Shown piece after piece: positions 43,382 through 50,980 of a DNA stretch of 64,000 nucleotides. Origin of the DNA: Burkholderiales bacterium (lineage in GTDB: Bacteria; Pseudomonadota; Gammaproteobacteria; Burkholderiales; SG8-41); assembly GCA_019634975.1 (NCBI GenBank), contig JAHCAI010000002.1, positions 248,001-312,000 on the forward strand, given 5' to 3'. The notes under the pieces were generated by a model that worked only from the letters and a program-made list of their open reading frames with translations, did no database searches and had not been told where the DNA came from. Within the stretch, counting starts at the first letter, position 1. Every line of letters starts with the position of its first letter. The translations under genes and the position numbers were made by a program.

Positions 43382-44515
43382 ATGCCGATCGCCCTGCTCC
43401 TGTTCGTGGTGCTGGTCAACATGAGCGCCTTCCGCGGCAGCAAGGTGCTGGTGTCGCTGTTCGCGCTGGAACTGGGCGCCCCGCAGATCATGCTCGGCGT
43501 GATCGTCGCGCTGTACTCGCTGTGTCCGATGCTGCTCGCGCTGTACGCGGGAAAGCTCTCCGACCGTTTCGGCGTGCGCTGGCCGCTGGCGCTAGGCTCG
43601 CTGGGCGTGGCACTGGCGCTGCTGCTGCCGGGCGCGCTGCCCTCGCTGAACATGCTCTACCTGTCGGCGCTGCTGATCGGCTTTTCCTTCGTTTTCTACA
43701 ACGTGTCGGTGCAGAGCCTGGTCGGCATGCTGAGCAGCATCGATGCACGCACCCGCAACTTCAGCAACCTGAGCCTGATGATCGCCTCGGGCGGCTTCGT
43801 CGGCCCATTGATCGCGGGATTCGCCATCGACAGCTTCGGCCACGCCGCCGCCTACCTGTGCATAGGCGCGCTGCCGCTGGTGTCCGCCGCCATCCTGTTC
43901 CATGCCCGTCGCGGACTGGCGGCGCTGGGCGGCGGCAAGTCGAAGAACGAGGAGGCGGGCGGCTATGCGGTGGGGCTGCTCGCCAACCCGCCGTTGCGGC
44001 GCACGCTGATCACCAGCGGCATCATCCTCACCGCGATCGACCTGTTCCAGTTCTACATGCCGATCTACGGCCATGCGATCGGCCTGTCCGCCTCCGCGAT
44101 CGGCATGGTGCTGGCGATGTTCGCGGCAGCGGCCTTCATCGTGCGCACCATCCTGCCGCAGATCGTGTCGCGCTTCGGCGAGGAGCCGGTGCTGGTGGCT
44201 TCCATTTTCATCGCCGCCGGCACCTACCTGCTGTTTCCGCTGGTCGAGAGCGGCCTGCTGCTGGCGGCTATTGCCTTCCTGCTCGGGCTCGGCACCGGCT
44301 GCGGCCAGCCGCTGACCCTGATGATGATCTATGCCCGCGCGCCGGAGGGCCGCACCGGCGAGGCACTGGGCCTGCGCATGAGCATCAACAACCTGACCCA
44401 TATCGTCGTGCCGCTGTTCTTTGGTGCCATCGGCACCGCGTTCGGCGTGGCGCCGGTATTCCTGGCGAACGCTGCCATGCTGGGGGCCGGCGGCGTGCTC
44501 AGCCGGCGGCGCTGA
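43382..44515 (+). CDS. MFS transporter, tandem copy B
   Basis: 377-aa major facilitator, paralogous to copy A: AGKLSDRFGVRWP in the first cytoplasmic loop, QSLVGMLSSIDARTRNFSNLSLM in the middle, and HAIGLSASAIGMVLAM against GHQVGLSASAIGMVLGA in copy A. It lacks the short hydrophilic N-terminal extension of copy A and begins at the first helix. It is followed 37 bp later by a D-2-hydroxyacid dehydrogenase, hinting at an organic-acid substrate. Confidence 0.86.
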   Translation: MPIALLLFVVLVNMSAFRGSKVLVSLFALELGAPQIMLGVIVALYSLCPMLLALYAGKLSDRFGVRWPLALGSLGVALALLLPGALPSLNMLYLSALLIGFSFVFYNVSVQSLVGMLSSIDARTRNFSNLSLMIASGGFVGPLIAGFAIDSFGHAAAYLCIGALPLVSAAILFHARRGLAALGGGKSKNEEAGGYAVGLLANPPLRRTLITSGIILTAIDLFQFYMPIYGHAIGLSASAIGMVLAMFAAAAFIVRTILPQIVSRFGEEPVLVASIFIAAGTYLLFPLVESGLLLAAIAFLLGLGTGCGQPLTLMMIYARAPEGRTGEALGLRMSINNLTHIVVPLFFGAIGTAFGVAPVFLANAAMLGAGGVLSRRR

Positions 44516-44552
44516 ATATCCACAAGCTGACTTTTCCCGGAGAGAGACTGAC

Positions 44553-45524
44553 ATGAAGATCGCCATCATTGACGACTACCAGGACGCCTTCCGCAGGCTG
44601 GATTGCGTGAAGAGGCTTGCCGGCCACGAGCTGGTGACCTACACCGACACCGAGAAGGATCCGGCCAGGCTCGCGGCACGCCTGCAGGATGCCGACATCC
44701 TGGTGCTGACCCAGCAGCGCTCGAAAATGCCGCGCGCGGTGCTGGAGAAGCTGCCGAAGCTGAAGCTGATCAGCCAGACCGGCCGCAACGCCAACCACAT
44801 CGACCTTGCGGCCTGCACCGAAAAGGGCATCGTGGTCTCGGCCGGCGGCGCCGGCAATCCCAATCCGACCGCGGAGCTGGCCTGGGGGCTGATTCTCGCC
44901 GCGCTGCGCCGCATTCCGCAGGAGGTGCAGCGCCTGAAGAACGGCCAGTGGCAGGGTTCGGTGGGCAGCGGGCTCTCTGGCAGGACGCTGGGCATCTATG
45001 CCTACGGCCGCATCGGCAGTCTGGTCGCGCAGGTCGGCAAGGCCTTCGGCATGCGCGTCTGGTGCTGGGGCCGCGAGGGTTCGACGGCCAAGGCGAAGGC
45101 GGCCGGCTACGAGGTGGCGCCGTCGCGTGAAGCCTTTTTCGCCGAATCCGACGTGATATCGCTGCATTTGCCGCTGAATGACGGCACCCGCGGCATCGTC
45201 ACCGTGGAGGACCTCGCGCGGATGAAGACCACGGCCTTGATCGTCAACACCAGCCGCGCGCCGATCATCGCCAGGGACGCGCTGGTCAATGCGCTGAAGG
45301 CGGGGCGCCCGGGCCGCGCGGCGATCGACGTCTACGAGGACGAGCCGGTGCTCAATGCTGCCCATCCGCTGATCGGCATGGACAACGTGGTGTGCACGCC
45401 GCACCTGGGGTATGTCGAGGAACGCACCTACGAAGCCTACTACGGCGCCGCAGTGGAGCAGATCCTCGCCTTCGTCGACGGCAAGCCCGTCAACGTCGCG
45501 AATCCGGAAGTGCTGAAAAAGTAA
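44553..45524 (+). CDS. D-2-hydroxyacid dehydrogenase
   Basis: NAD-dependent dehydrogenase, 323 aa, starting MKIAIIDDYQDAFRRL after GGAGAGAGACTGAC. The nucleotide-binding loop is LGIYAYGRIGS (Tyr replaces the second glycine of GxGxxG), and the catalytic Arg-Glu-His set is visible in VNTSRAPII, DVYEDEP and CTPHLGYV. Family members reduce 2-keto acids or oxidise D-2-hydroxy acids, and this subgroup includes phosphoglycerate-like enzymes. It lies between the MFS pair and a ThDP enzyme, so a shared 2-oxo-acid route is plausible. Confidence 0.9.
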   Translation: MKIAIIDDYQDAFRRLDCVKRLAGHELVTYTDTEKDPARLAARLQDADILVLTQQRSKMPRAVLEKLPKLKLISQTGRNANHIDLAACTEKGIVVSAGGAGNPNPTAELAWGLILAALRRIPQEVQRLKNGQWQGSVGSGLSGRTLGIYAYGRIGSLVAQVGKAFGMRVWCWGREGSTAKAKAAGYEVAPSREAFFAESDVISLHLPLNDGTRGIVTVEDLARMKTTALIVNTSRAPIIARDALVNALKAGRPGRAAIDVYEDEPVLNAAHPLIGMDNVVCTPHLGYVEERTYEAYYGAAVEQILAFVDGKPVNVANPEVLKK

Positions 45525-45553
45525 CGCATTAACGCAACAGAGGAGAACAAGGC

Positions 45554-47251
45554 ATGGCCAGGAAGACAATGCGCTGCGGTGTCGCCGCGGTGGAGGCGCT
45601 GCGCGTCGCCGGTGTGAAGAAGGTGTTCGGCCTGATGGGCTCGAGCACGCTGGAAATGTACGATGCGCTGTATGACCTCAAGGACGAGATCGAGTACATC
45701 GGCGTGCGCCACGAGAACTGCGGCGCGCACATGGCCGACGCCTACGGCCGGGTGACCCAGACCCCGGGCGTGTTCATCTGCGGCCAGGCCGGCCCCGGTT
45801 CGGCGAACATGGTGCTGGGCCTCGCCCAGGCGAAGTTCGCCTACTCGCCGGTGGTGGCGATCACCGGTCTCGCCGCGACCGAACACCTCGGCCGCGACGC
45901 CTTCCAGGAGATTGACCAGAACACGCTGTTCCTGCCGGTGACCAAGCGCGTGATGACGGTGCCGCGGCCCGACCGCATCCCCGAGTTCATCCTCGAGGCC
46001 TTCCGCATCGCCAACAGCGGGCGCCGCGGGCCGGTGGTGGTCAACATTCCGCGCGACATTTTCAACCACGACATCGAGGTCGACCTGCCGCAGGGCCTGC
46101 CGGAGATCCGGCCGCCGGCCGCCGACCCCGCGGTGCTGGCCGAGATCCAGAAGCTGATCCTCGCCGCGAAAAAACCGGTGATCCACGCCGGAGCCGGCAT
46201 CAAGTGGTCGCGCGCGAGCGCGAAGCTGGCGATGCTCGCCGAGAAGCTGCAGATCCCGGTGACCAGCTCGGCCGGCCATGCCGACATCCTGCCGATGGAC
46301 TTCAAGCTCCACGCTGCCGGCGTCGGCCCCCGCGGCAATCCGGTGGCCAGCCAGCTGACGCGCGAAGCCGACCTGATCATCGCGCTCGGCACGCGGCTGG
46401 GATTCAACACCACCTTCTACAAGCACACCGACATTTCGCCGACCGCGAAGATCATCCAGGTCGACATCGATCCGCTGGCGCTGGGGCGGTATTTCCCGGT
46501 GGCACTGGCGGCGGCAGCCGACGCCGGCGCGGTGATCGACGGCCTGCTCGCGCTGATGTCTCCGGTCGCTGCGGATGCGGCGCCCTGGCGTGCGCGCAAC
46601 GAGCAGTACTTCAAGGCGCGTGCCGCCTTGTGGGCCGAGCGCGAAGCCTCGGGCGCGCGCGACGGCACGCCGATGCATCCCGACGTGATCTATGCCGAAG
46701 TGAGGAAGGCGGCGCCGCGCAACGCGATTTTCACGCTCGACGCCGGGACCACCGGCTTCCAGGCCACCGACCAGCTGCCCTGCTACGAGGCGCCGGCGCT
46801 GCTGACGCCGCTCGACTGCGGCATGGTCGGCTTTTCGTACTCGGCGGCGCTGGGCGCCCAGGTCGCGGCACCGCACCGCCGCGCGATTTCGCTGATGGGC
46901 GACGGCGGCTTCGGCATGACCATGGGCGAGATGACCACCGCGGTGGCGAGCAACATTCCGGCTGTCGGCATCGTCATGGACAACGGCACCTGGGGCTCGG
47001 AAATCGCCTACCAGCGCGATTTCTACAACGAGCGCTACATCGGCGCCCATGTCCACAGCCCGCGTTTCGACGAGGTCATGAAGCTGACCGGCGGCAACGG
47101 CTACCACCCGACGGCGCCCGGCGAGACCGCCGATGCGCTGCGCGATGCGCTGAAGGCGGGCAAGCCGGCGATCATCCATGTCAAGGTCGATCCCGAGGCG
47201 ACGATCAGCTTCCGCAAGGACGCGCTGAAGAAACGCCAGCCCGGATCCTGA
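45554..47251 (+). CDS. Thiamine-diphosphate-dependent enzyme (acetolactate synthase-like)
   Basis: 565-aa ThDP enzyme with three domains. The catalytic glutamate that activates the cofactor is Glu54 (VRHENCGAHMADAYGR). The ThDP/Mg motif reads LMGDGGFGMTMGEMTTAVASN ending in MDNGTWG. The middle domain carries HAGAGIKWSRASAKL and ALGTRLGFNTTFY. It could be an acetolactate synthase-like, sulfoacetaldehyde acetyltransferase-like or 2-oxo-acid decarboxylase-type enzyme; sequence alone does not decide. No small regulatory subunit is adjacent, arguing against a biosynthetic acetolactate synthase. The RBS is GAGGAGAACAAGGC. Confidence 0.85.
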   Translation: MARKTMRCGVAAVEALRVAGVKKVFGLMGSSTLEMYDALYDLKDEIEYIGVRHENCGAHMADAYGRVTQTPGVFICGQAGPGSANMVLGLAQAKFAYSPVVAITGLAATEHLGRDAFQEIDQNTLFLPVTKRVMTVPRPDRIPEFILEAFRIANSGRRGPVVVNIPRDIFNHDIEVDLPQGLPEIRPPAADPAVLAEIQKLILAAKKPVIHAGAGIKWSRASAKLAMLAEKLQIPVTSSAGHADILPMDFKLHAAGVGPRGNPVASQLTREADLIIALGTRLGFNTTFYKHTDISPTAKIIQVDIDPLALGRYFPVALAAAADAGAVIDGLLALMSPVAADAAPWRARNEQYFKARAALWAEREASGARDGTPMHPDVIYAEVRKAAPRNAIFTLDAGTTGFQATDQLPCYEAPALLTPLDCGMVGFSYSAALGAQVAAPHRRAISLMGDGGFGMTMGEMTTAVASNIPAVGIVMDNGTWGSEIAYQRDFYNERYIGAHVHSPRFDEVMKLTGGNGYHPTAPGETADALRDALKAGKPAIIHVKVDPEATISFRKDALKKRQPGS

Positions 47252-47337
47252 CGGACCGGGCCGGCCTTGCGCCGGACGCAGCGGGACGCTTTGCACCGCT
47301 GGTCCGGCGCGCTTCGAACCCTGATAGGCTGCCGCCG

Positions 47338-47976
47338 ATGACCCTTTCGATCACCCCGCTTCAGCTGATGGACTACCTCGGCGTCGCCGTGTTCGCCGTC
47401 AGCGGCGTGCTCGCCGCCGGGCGCAAGCACCTCGACTGGTTCGGCGTGCTGGTGATTGCAACGGTGACTGCAATCGGCGGCGGCACGCTGCGCGATCTGC
47501 TGATCGACCGCCCGGTGTTCTGGCTCACGGGCACCGGCTACCTGTGGGTCATCCTCGTCGCCACGCTCGCCACCATGCTGGTGGTGCGGGTGCGCGGGAT
47601 TCCGCTGCGTGCGCTGCTGATTGCCGATGCCCTGGGCCTCGCGCTGTTTGCGATCAGCGGCGCGCGCATTGCCGAGGCCGCCGGTTTCGGCGGCATCATC
47701 GCGGTGATCCTGGGCACGATGACCGGGGTTGCCGGCGGCGTGTTCCGCGACATGCTGCTGGCGGAGATTCCGCTGCTGCTGCGCAACCGCGAGATTTACG
47801 CGACCGCGGCGATTGCCGGCATCGTGCTCTACCTGCTGCTGCAGGCCGGCGGCTTCGAGCGCGCGACCGCCGCTTATGCCGGCATGGCGGCGATCGTGGT
47901 GATCCGCTTTGCCGCGATCTTCCTCGACCTGCAGATGCCCGCCCTGAAACTCGGGGATTCCGAAAAAGGGAAATAA
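47338..47976 (+). CDS. UPF0126/TRIC-type membrane protein (YicG-like)
   Basis: 212-aa protein with six or seven membrane helices arranged as two repeats, the TRIC-like fold of small cation channels. Each repeat carries a Gly-rich signature: VTAIGGGTLRDLLIDRPVFWL and MTGVAGGVFRDMLLAEIPLLL. The start is at MTLSITPLQLMDYLGV, although the frame is open upstream through the ThDP gene. The physiological role in bacteria is uncertain. It is likely co-transcribed with the upstream operon (86-bp gap). Confidence 0.87.
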   Translation: MTLSITPLQLMDYLGVAVFAVSGVLAAGRKHLDWFGVLVIATVTAIGGGTLRDLLIDRPVFWLTGTGYLWVILVATLATMLVVRVRGIPLRALLIADALGLALFAISGARIAEAAGFGGIIAVILGTMTGVAGGVFRDMLLAEIPLLLRNREIYATAAIAGIVLYLLLQAGGFERATAAYAGMAAIVVIRFAAIFLDLQMPALKLGDSEKGK

Positions 47977-48030
47977 GAGAGGAAGCGGGTTCTCCGCTCC
48001 GCGCTCATCAATCCGCGTTCCGCGCTGCTT

Positions 48031-48591
48031 TCAGTGCAGATGACGGTTGCGCGGATGCAGCGGAATGACGGTCGAGTTGCCGGTCGCCGCCGGGCCGCTG
48101 CCCGATGACTTCTGCGGGGTGTGGGCATCGAACATCTTCGTCACCAGCGAGGTGACTTCCTCGACTTCCTGCTTGCCGAGGTGGCGCGACAGCATGTGGT
48201 TGAGGTCTTCCACCACGCACTGGCGGCGGAATTCGTGGATGGCTTCCGGCGTGGGGCCGACGAAAAACTGGTAGAACTCGTCCTCGCCGCTGTCCTGGTA
48301 ATAGGTGATCTCGACTTCCGAGGCGTACTCGGTCAGCGGGCCGAGGTTGTTGCAGGCTTCGGTCAGCTTGTTGTGGAAGCTGCGGCCGACGTCGCCGGTC
48401 CAGCAGATGCTGACCACGCGCTCGCCGGCGTCATAGACGATGCCCGGCTCGTCGCGCTCGAGGCTCTTGGCGTCGGCGAGGTGGTCGGCATCCACGTAAT
48501 CCAGCCAGGGACGCAGCGCCAGTTCGACCTGCGCCAGGCGCACGCCCTTGCACAGGAAAACGCTGCCATGGACATGTACTTCGGTTTTCAT
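48031..48591 (-). CDS. Conserved-looking hypothetical protein, 186 aa
   Basis: Soluble protein of unknown function. It starts MKTEVHVHGSVFLCKGVRLAQVELALRPWLDYVD and contains YDAGERVVSICWTGDVG and EVEITYYQDSGEDEFYQFFVGPTPEAIHE; the middle is strongly acidic. The C-terminal tail is low in complexity and ends in histidines. No membrane segment or signal is seen. It lies directly downstream of the signal-less Bug-like gene on the same strand, with an AT-rich repeat between them. I do not recognise a family with confidence. Confidence 0.65.
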   Translation of the reverse strand: MKTEVHVHGSVFLCKGVRLAQVELALRPWLDYVDADHLADAKSLERDEPGIVYDAGERVVSICWTGDVGRSFHNKLTEACNNLGPLTEYASEVEITYYQDSGEDEFYQFFVGPTPEAIHEFRRQCVVEDLNHMLSRHLGKQEVEEVTSLVTKMFDAHTPQKSSGSGPAATGNSTVIPLHPRNRHLH

Positions 48592-48670
48592 CGTTGCCGA
48601 CTCCGGTGGGATGACTCGGGTCGTCGCCGGGGGCGACGCGGGGCGACAAGGATACCACAGCAGGGAATTA

Positions 48671-48697
48671 CAAAAATATCAATAAAAACAAATACTT
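48671..48697 (-). repeat. AT-rich ~26-bp interspersed repeat, copy 5
   Basis: On the minus strand it reads AAGTATTTGTTTTTATTGAT then ATTTTTG. It overlaps the TAA stop of the Bug-like gene and lies before the next minus-strand gene. Together with the flanking GTAATTC it is the closest match to the mlaC copy. Confidence 0.7.
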
Positions 48698-49619
48698 ATG
48701 ATGGATCGTCTGAGGCGCGCAGCGCCAGCCCGGCGAGCAGATCGCCGAGCATTCCGCGCTCGCGCTCGAGCAGGTCGCGGGTCGCGGCCGGACCGGCCCA
48801 GGTGTCGAGCCAGTACTGGCGCCGCAGTTCGTCCCGCCAAGCCGCGCTGGCGACGGCCTTGCCCAGAGCGTTCTCCCACCAGGCAATCTGTTCGGCACCC
48901 AGTCCGGCCGCCCCGATGACGCCGCGCCAGGTGCCGATCACGCAATCGACGCCCAGTTCCTGCCAGGTCGGGGTGTCCGCATAGAGCTGGCCGAGGCGCT
49001 GCGGCGCCGATACCGCAAGCGCCCGCAGGCGAGCGGCGGCGAGCTCCGGCGCGGCGCTGACCGCGGTGATTGCGGCGGCCTCGGCCTTGCCCTCGAGGAG
49101 GTCGGCGACGGCGTAACGCGCCGAATCGAAAACGTGCAGCGCGAGTCCGCGCGGATCGGCGCCGCCATGGCGCGCAAGCTGCGCCAGCGCCATGTGGTTG
49201 GTATTGCCGCGCGCGGTGGCCATCGCGATGGTGATCGCCGCCGGATCCCGCAGCCGCGCCAGCAGCGCGGCCGCATCGGCGAGCGGCGAATCGGCGCGCA
49301 CCAGGAAGGCGATGTATTCGGTGTAGAGCGTGGCCAGCGGTGTCAGCGCGCGATCGTCGAAATCGCTGACGCCGAGCTGGCGGTTGGTGATGATGGTCGG
49401 CGAGTTGATCGCGACCACATGCGGATCGCCGGGATGCCGCGCCAGGTAATCCCAGGCATTGCCGCCGCCGCGCCCCGGAATGTTGGTGAGCCGCGCCGGG
49501 ACGTCGATCAGGCCCCGGGATTCCAGCACCTGCAGCAGCGCGCGCGCCGGACGGTCCTGGCCGCCGCCGGCGGGCGTGCCGGCGACCAGCTCGATCTCCT
49601 GCCGGGGTTGCCAGCTCAT
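48696..49619 (-). CDS. Bug/TctC-like protein without signal peptide
   Basis: 307 aa related to Bug receptors (IELVAGTPAGGGQDRPARALL, NIPGRGGGNAWDYLARHPGD, PTIITNRQLGVSDFDDRALTPLATL) but beginning only a few residues before the first binding loop: MSWQPRQEIEL. No hydrophobic leader exists in this frame upstream, where it overlaps the MFS gene. The start overlaps the MFS stop (ATGA), so the two are translationally coupled. It is therefore predicted cytoplasmic, unlike the other three receptors in this window. It may sense or bind an imported acid, or be a decayed receptor. Confidence 0.78.
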   Translation of the reverse strand: MSWQPRQEIELVAGTPAGGGQDRPARALLQVLESRGLIDVPARLTNIPGRGGGNAWDYLARHPGDPHVVAINSPTIITNRQLGVSDFDDRALTPLATLYTEYIAFLVRADSPLADAAALLARLRDPAAITIAMATARGNTNHMALAQLARHGGADPRGLALHVFDSARYAVADLLEGKAEAAAITAVSAAPELAAARLRALAVSAPQRLGQLYADTPTWQELGVDCVIGTWRGVIGAAGLGAEQIAWWENALGKAVASAAWRDELRRQYWLDTWAGPAATRDLLERERGMLGDLLAGLALRASDDPS

Positions 49620-50857
49620 GTTGCCGTGCGCGTGCCGTCCTTCGGCACGAACACCACCAGCAGGTTGGCGGCGACGATGGTGGCGGCGAGGAAGTAGAAG
49701 GCGGTGTAGACGCCCCAGGTGTCGGCGATGACGCCGAAGGTCGCCGGCGCGATGCTGCCGCCGATCGACAGGATCGTGAACTGCAGCCCGACGCCCGTGC
49801 CGGCGAGGCGCTTGGGTGTGTTCTCGACCGCCCAGGCCTGCATCACCGGCCGCATCGCGTAGAGAAAGAAGCCGACCAGTGCGACGAACACGATGAACAT
49901 GAAGGATTGTCCCGCAAACACCATGCCGACGATGGTCACGCCGGTGAGCACCATGCTCGACAGCACGACATGGCGGCGGCCGAACTTGTCGGAGACATGG
50001 CCGGCAATCGGCCCGGCGATCAGGCCGGCGACCTGCAGCACCGTCATGCAGACGCCGACGGCGATCGGCGAATAACCCTGTTCGTACGCGAGGTAAACCG
50101 GCAGGAACACCATCAGACCGACCTGGGTCAGCGTGCGGAAGCCGCCGCTGACGCAGATCAGCATCAGCGCGCGGTTGCGCAGCAGGCTGCCGAGGTCGCG
50201 CAGGTACTGGCGCGCATCCCAGCCGCCGCTGGCGGCGTTGACATCCCCGCCTTTTTTCGTGCCCTCGCGGACGGTGGTCAGCGCGCCGACCATGACCAGG
50301 ATCAGCGTCGCCATCACCAGCCCCGGCACGATGTTGATGACCACCACCTCGCGCCAGCTGAACCAGGCGAGCAGCGCGCCGGCCGCCATCGGTGCCAGCG
50401 CCTCGCCGATGTTGCCGCCCATGCCGTGGAAGGACAGCACCAGCCCCTTGCGCTGCGGATACTGGTGGGCCAGCGTCGGGATCGCCGCCGGGTGCCACAG
50501 GTTGTTGCCGATGCCGACCAGCATCAGGCAGATCACCAGCATCCACATGCTGTTGGTCAGGCTCATCAGCGCGTACGGAAAGCCCACCCAGAACAGCGAG
50601 GCCGCCATCAGGTAGCCCTTCTTGCCGATGGAGTCGACGATCATGCCGCCCGGCAGGTTGGACAGCGCGCCGGCGATGTGCTGCATGCTCATCAGGAAGC
50701 CGATCTGCGTATAGGAGAGACCGAGTTCCTTGCCGATCAGCGGCAGCAGCACGTAGAAGGTGGCGGGATACCAGTGGGTGAGGCCGTGTCCGGCGGAGAT
50801 CAGCCAGACATCGCGGAACGGGCGTGACGGCAGAACGGCGCTTGCGGGGGTGCTCAT
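49616..50857 (-). CDS. MFS transporter (FSR-like)
   Basis: 413 aa with 12 expected helices, starting MSTPASAVLPSRPFRDVWLISAGHGLTHWYP. The segment LIGKELGLSYTQIGFLMSMQHIAGALSNLPGGMIVDSIGKKG and GHVSDKFGRRHVVL are typical of the fosmidomycin-resistance-like branch. An upstream in-frame extension to 50911 was rejected because it has no family match. It is the first gene of a minus-strand transcript with the Bug-like gene. Confidence 0.85.
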   Translation of the reverse strand: MSTPASAVLPSRPFRDVWLISAGHGLTHWYPATFYVLLPLIGKELGLSYTQIGFLMSMQHIAGALSNLPGGMIVDSIGKKGYLMAASLFWVGFPYALMSLTNSMWMLVICLMLVGIGNNLWHPAAIPTLAHQYPQRKGLVLSFHGMGGNIGEALAPMAAGALLAWFSWREVVVINIVPGLVMATLILVMVGALTTVREGTKKGGDVNAASGGWDARQYLRDLGSLLRNRALMLICVSGGFRTLTQVGLMVFLPVYLAYEQGYSPIAVGVCMTVLQVAGLIAGPIAGHVSDKFGRRHVVLSSMVLTGVTIVGMVFAGQSFMFIVFVALVGFFLYAMRPVMQAWAVENTPKRLAGTGVGLQFTILSIGGSIAPATFGVIADTWGVYTAFYFLAATIVAANLLVVFVPKDGTRTAT

Positions 50858-50980
50858 AATATGGTCCTGAACGGCTCGCATTGATCTTAGCATGGGGCGG
50901 TGCGCGGACACCGCGGCGTATAATCAGGGCCTTCCCGCCGCAACAAATTTCCAATTCCGAAACACTGATCACCGTCCCTC

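Noticed and set aside
45554-47251. Biosynthetic acetolactate synthase (ilvB)
   Set aside because: No ilvN or ilvC neighbours; partners are a D-2-hydroxyacid dehydrogenase and MFS carriers, so the call was left at ThDP-enzyme level.
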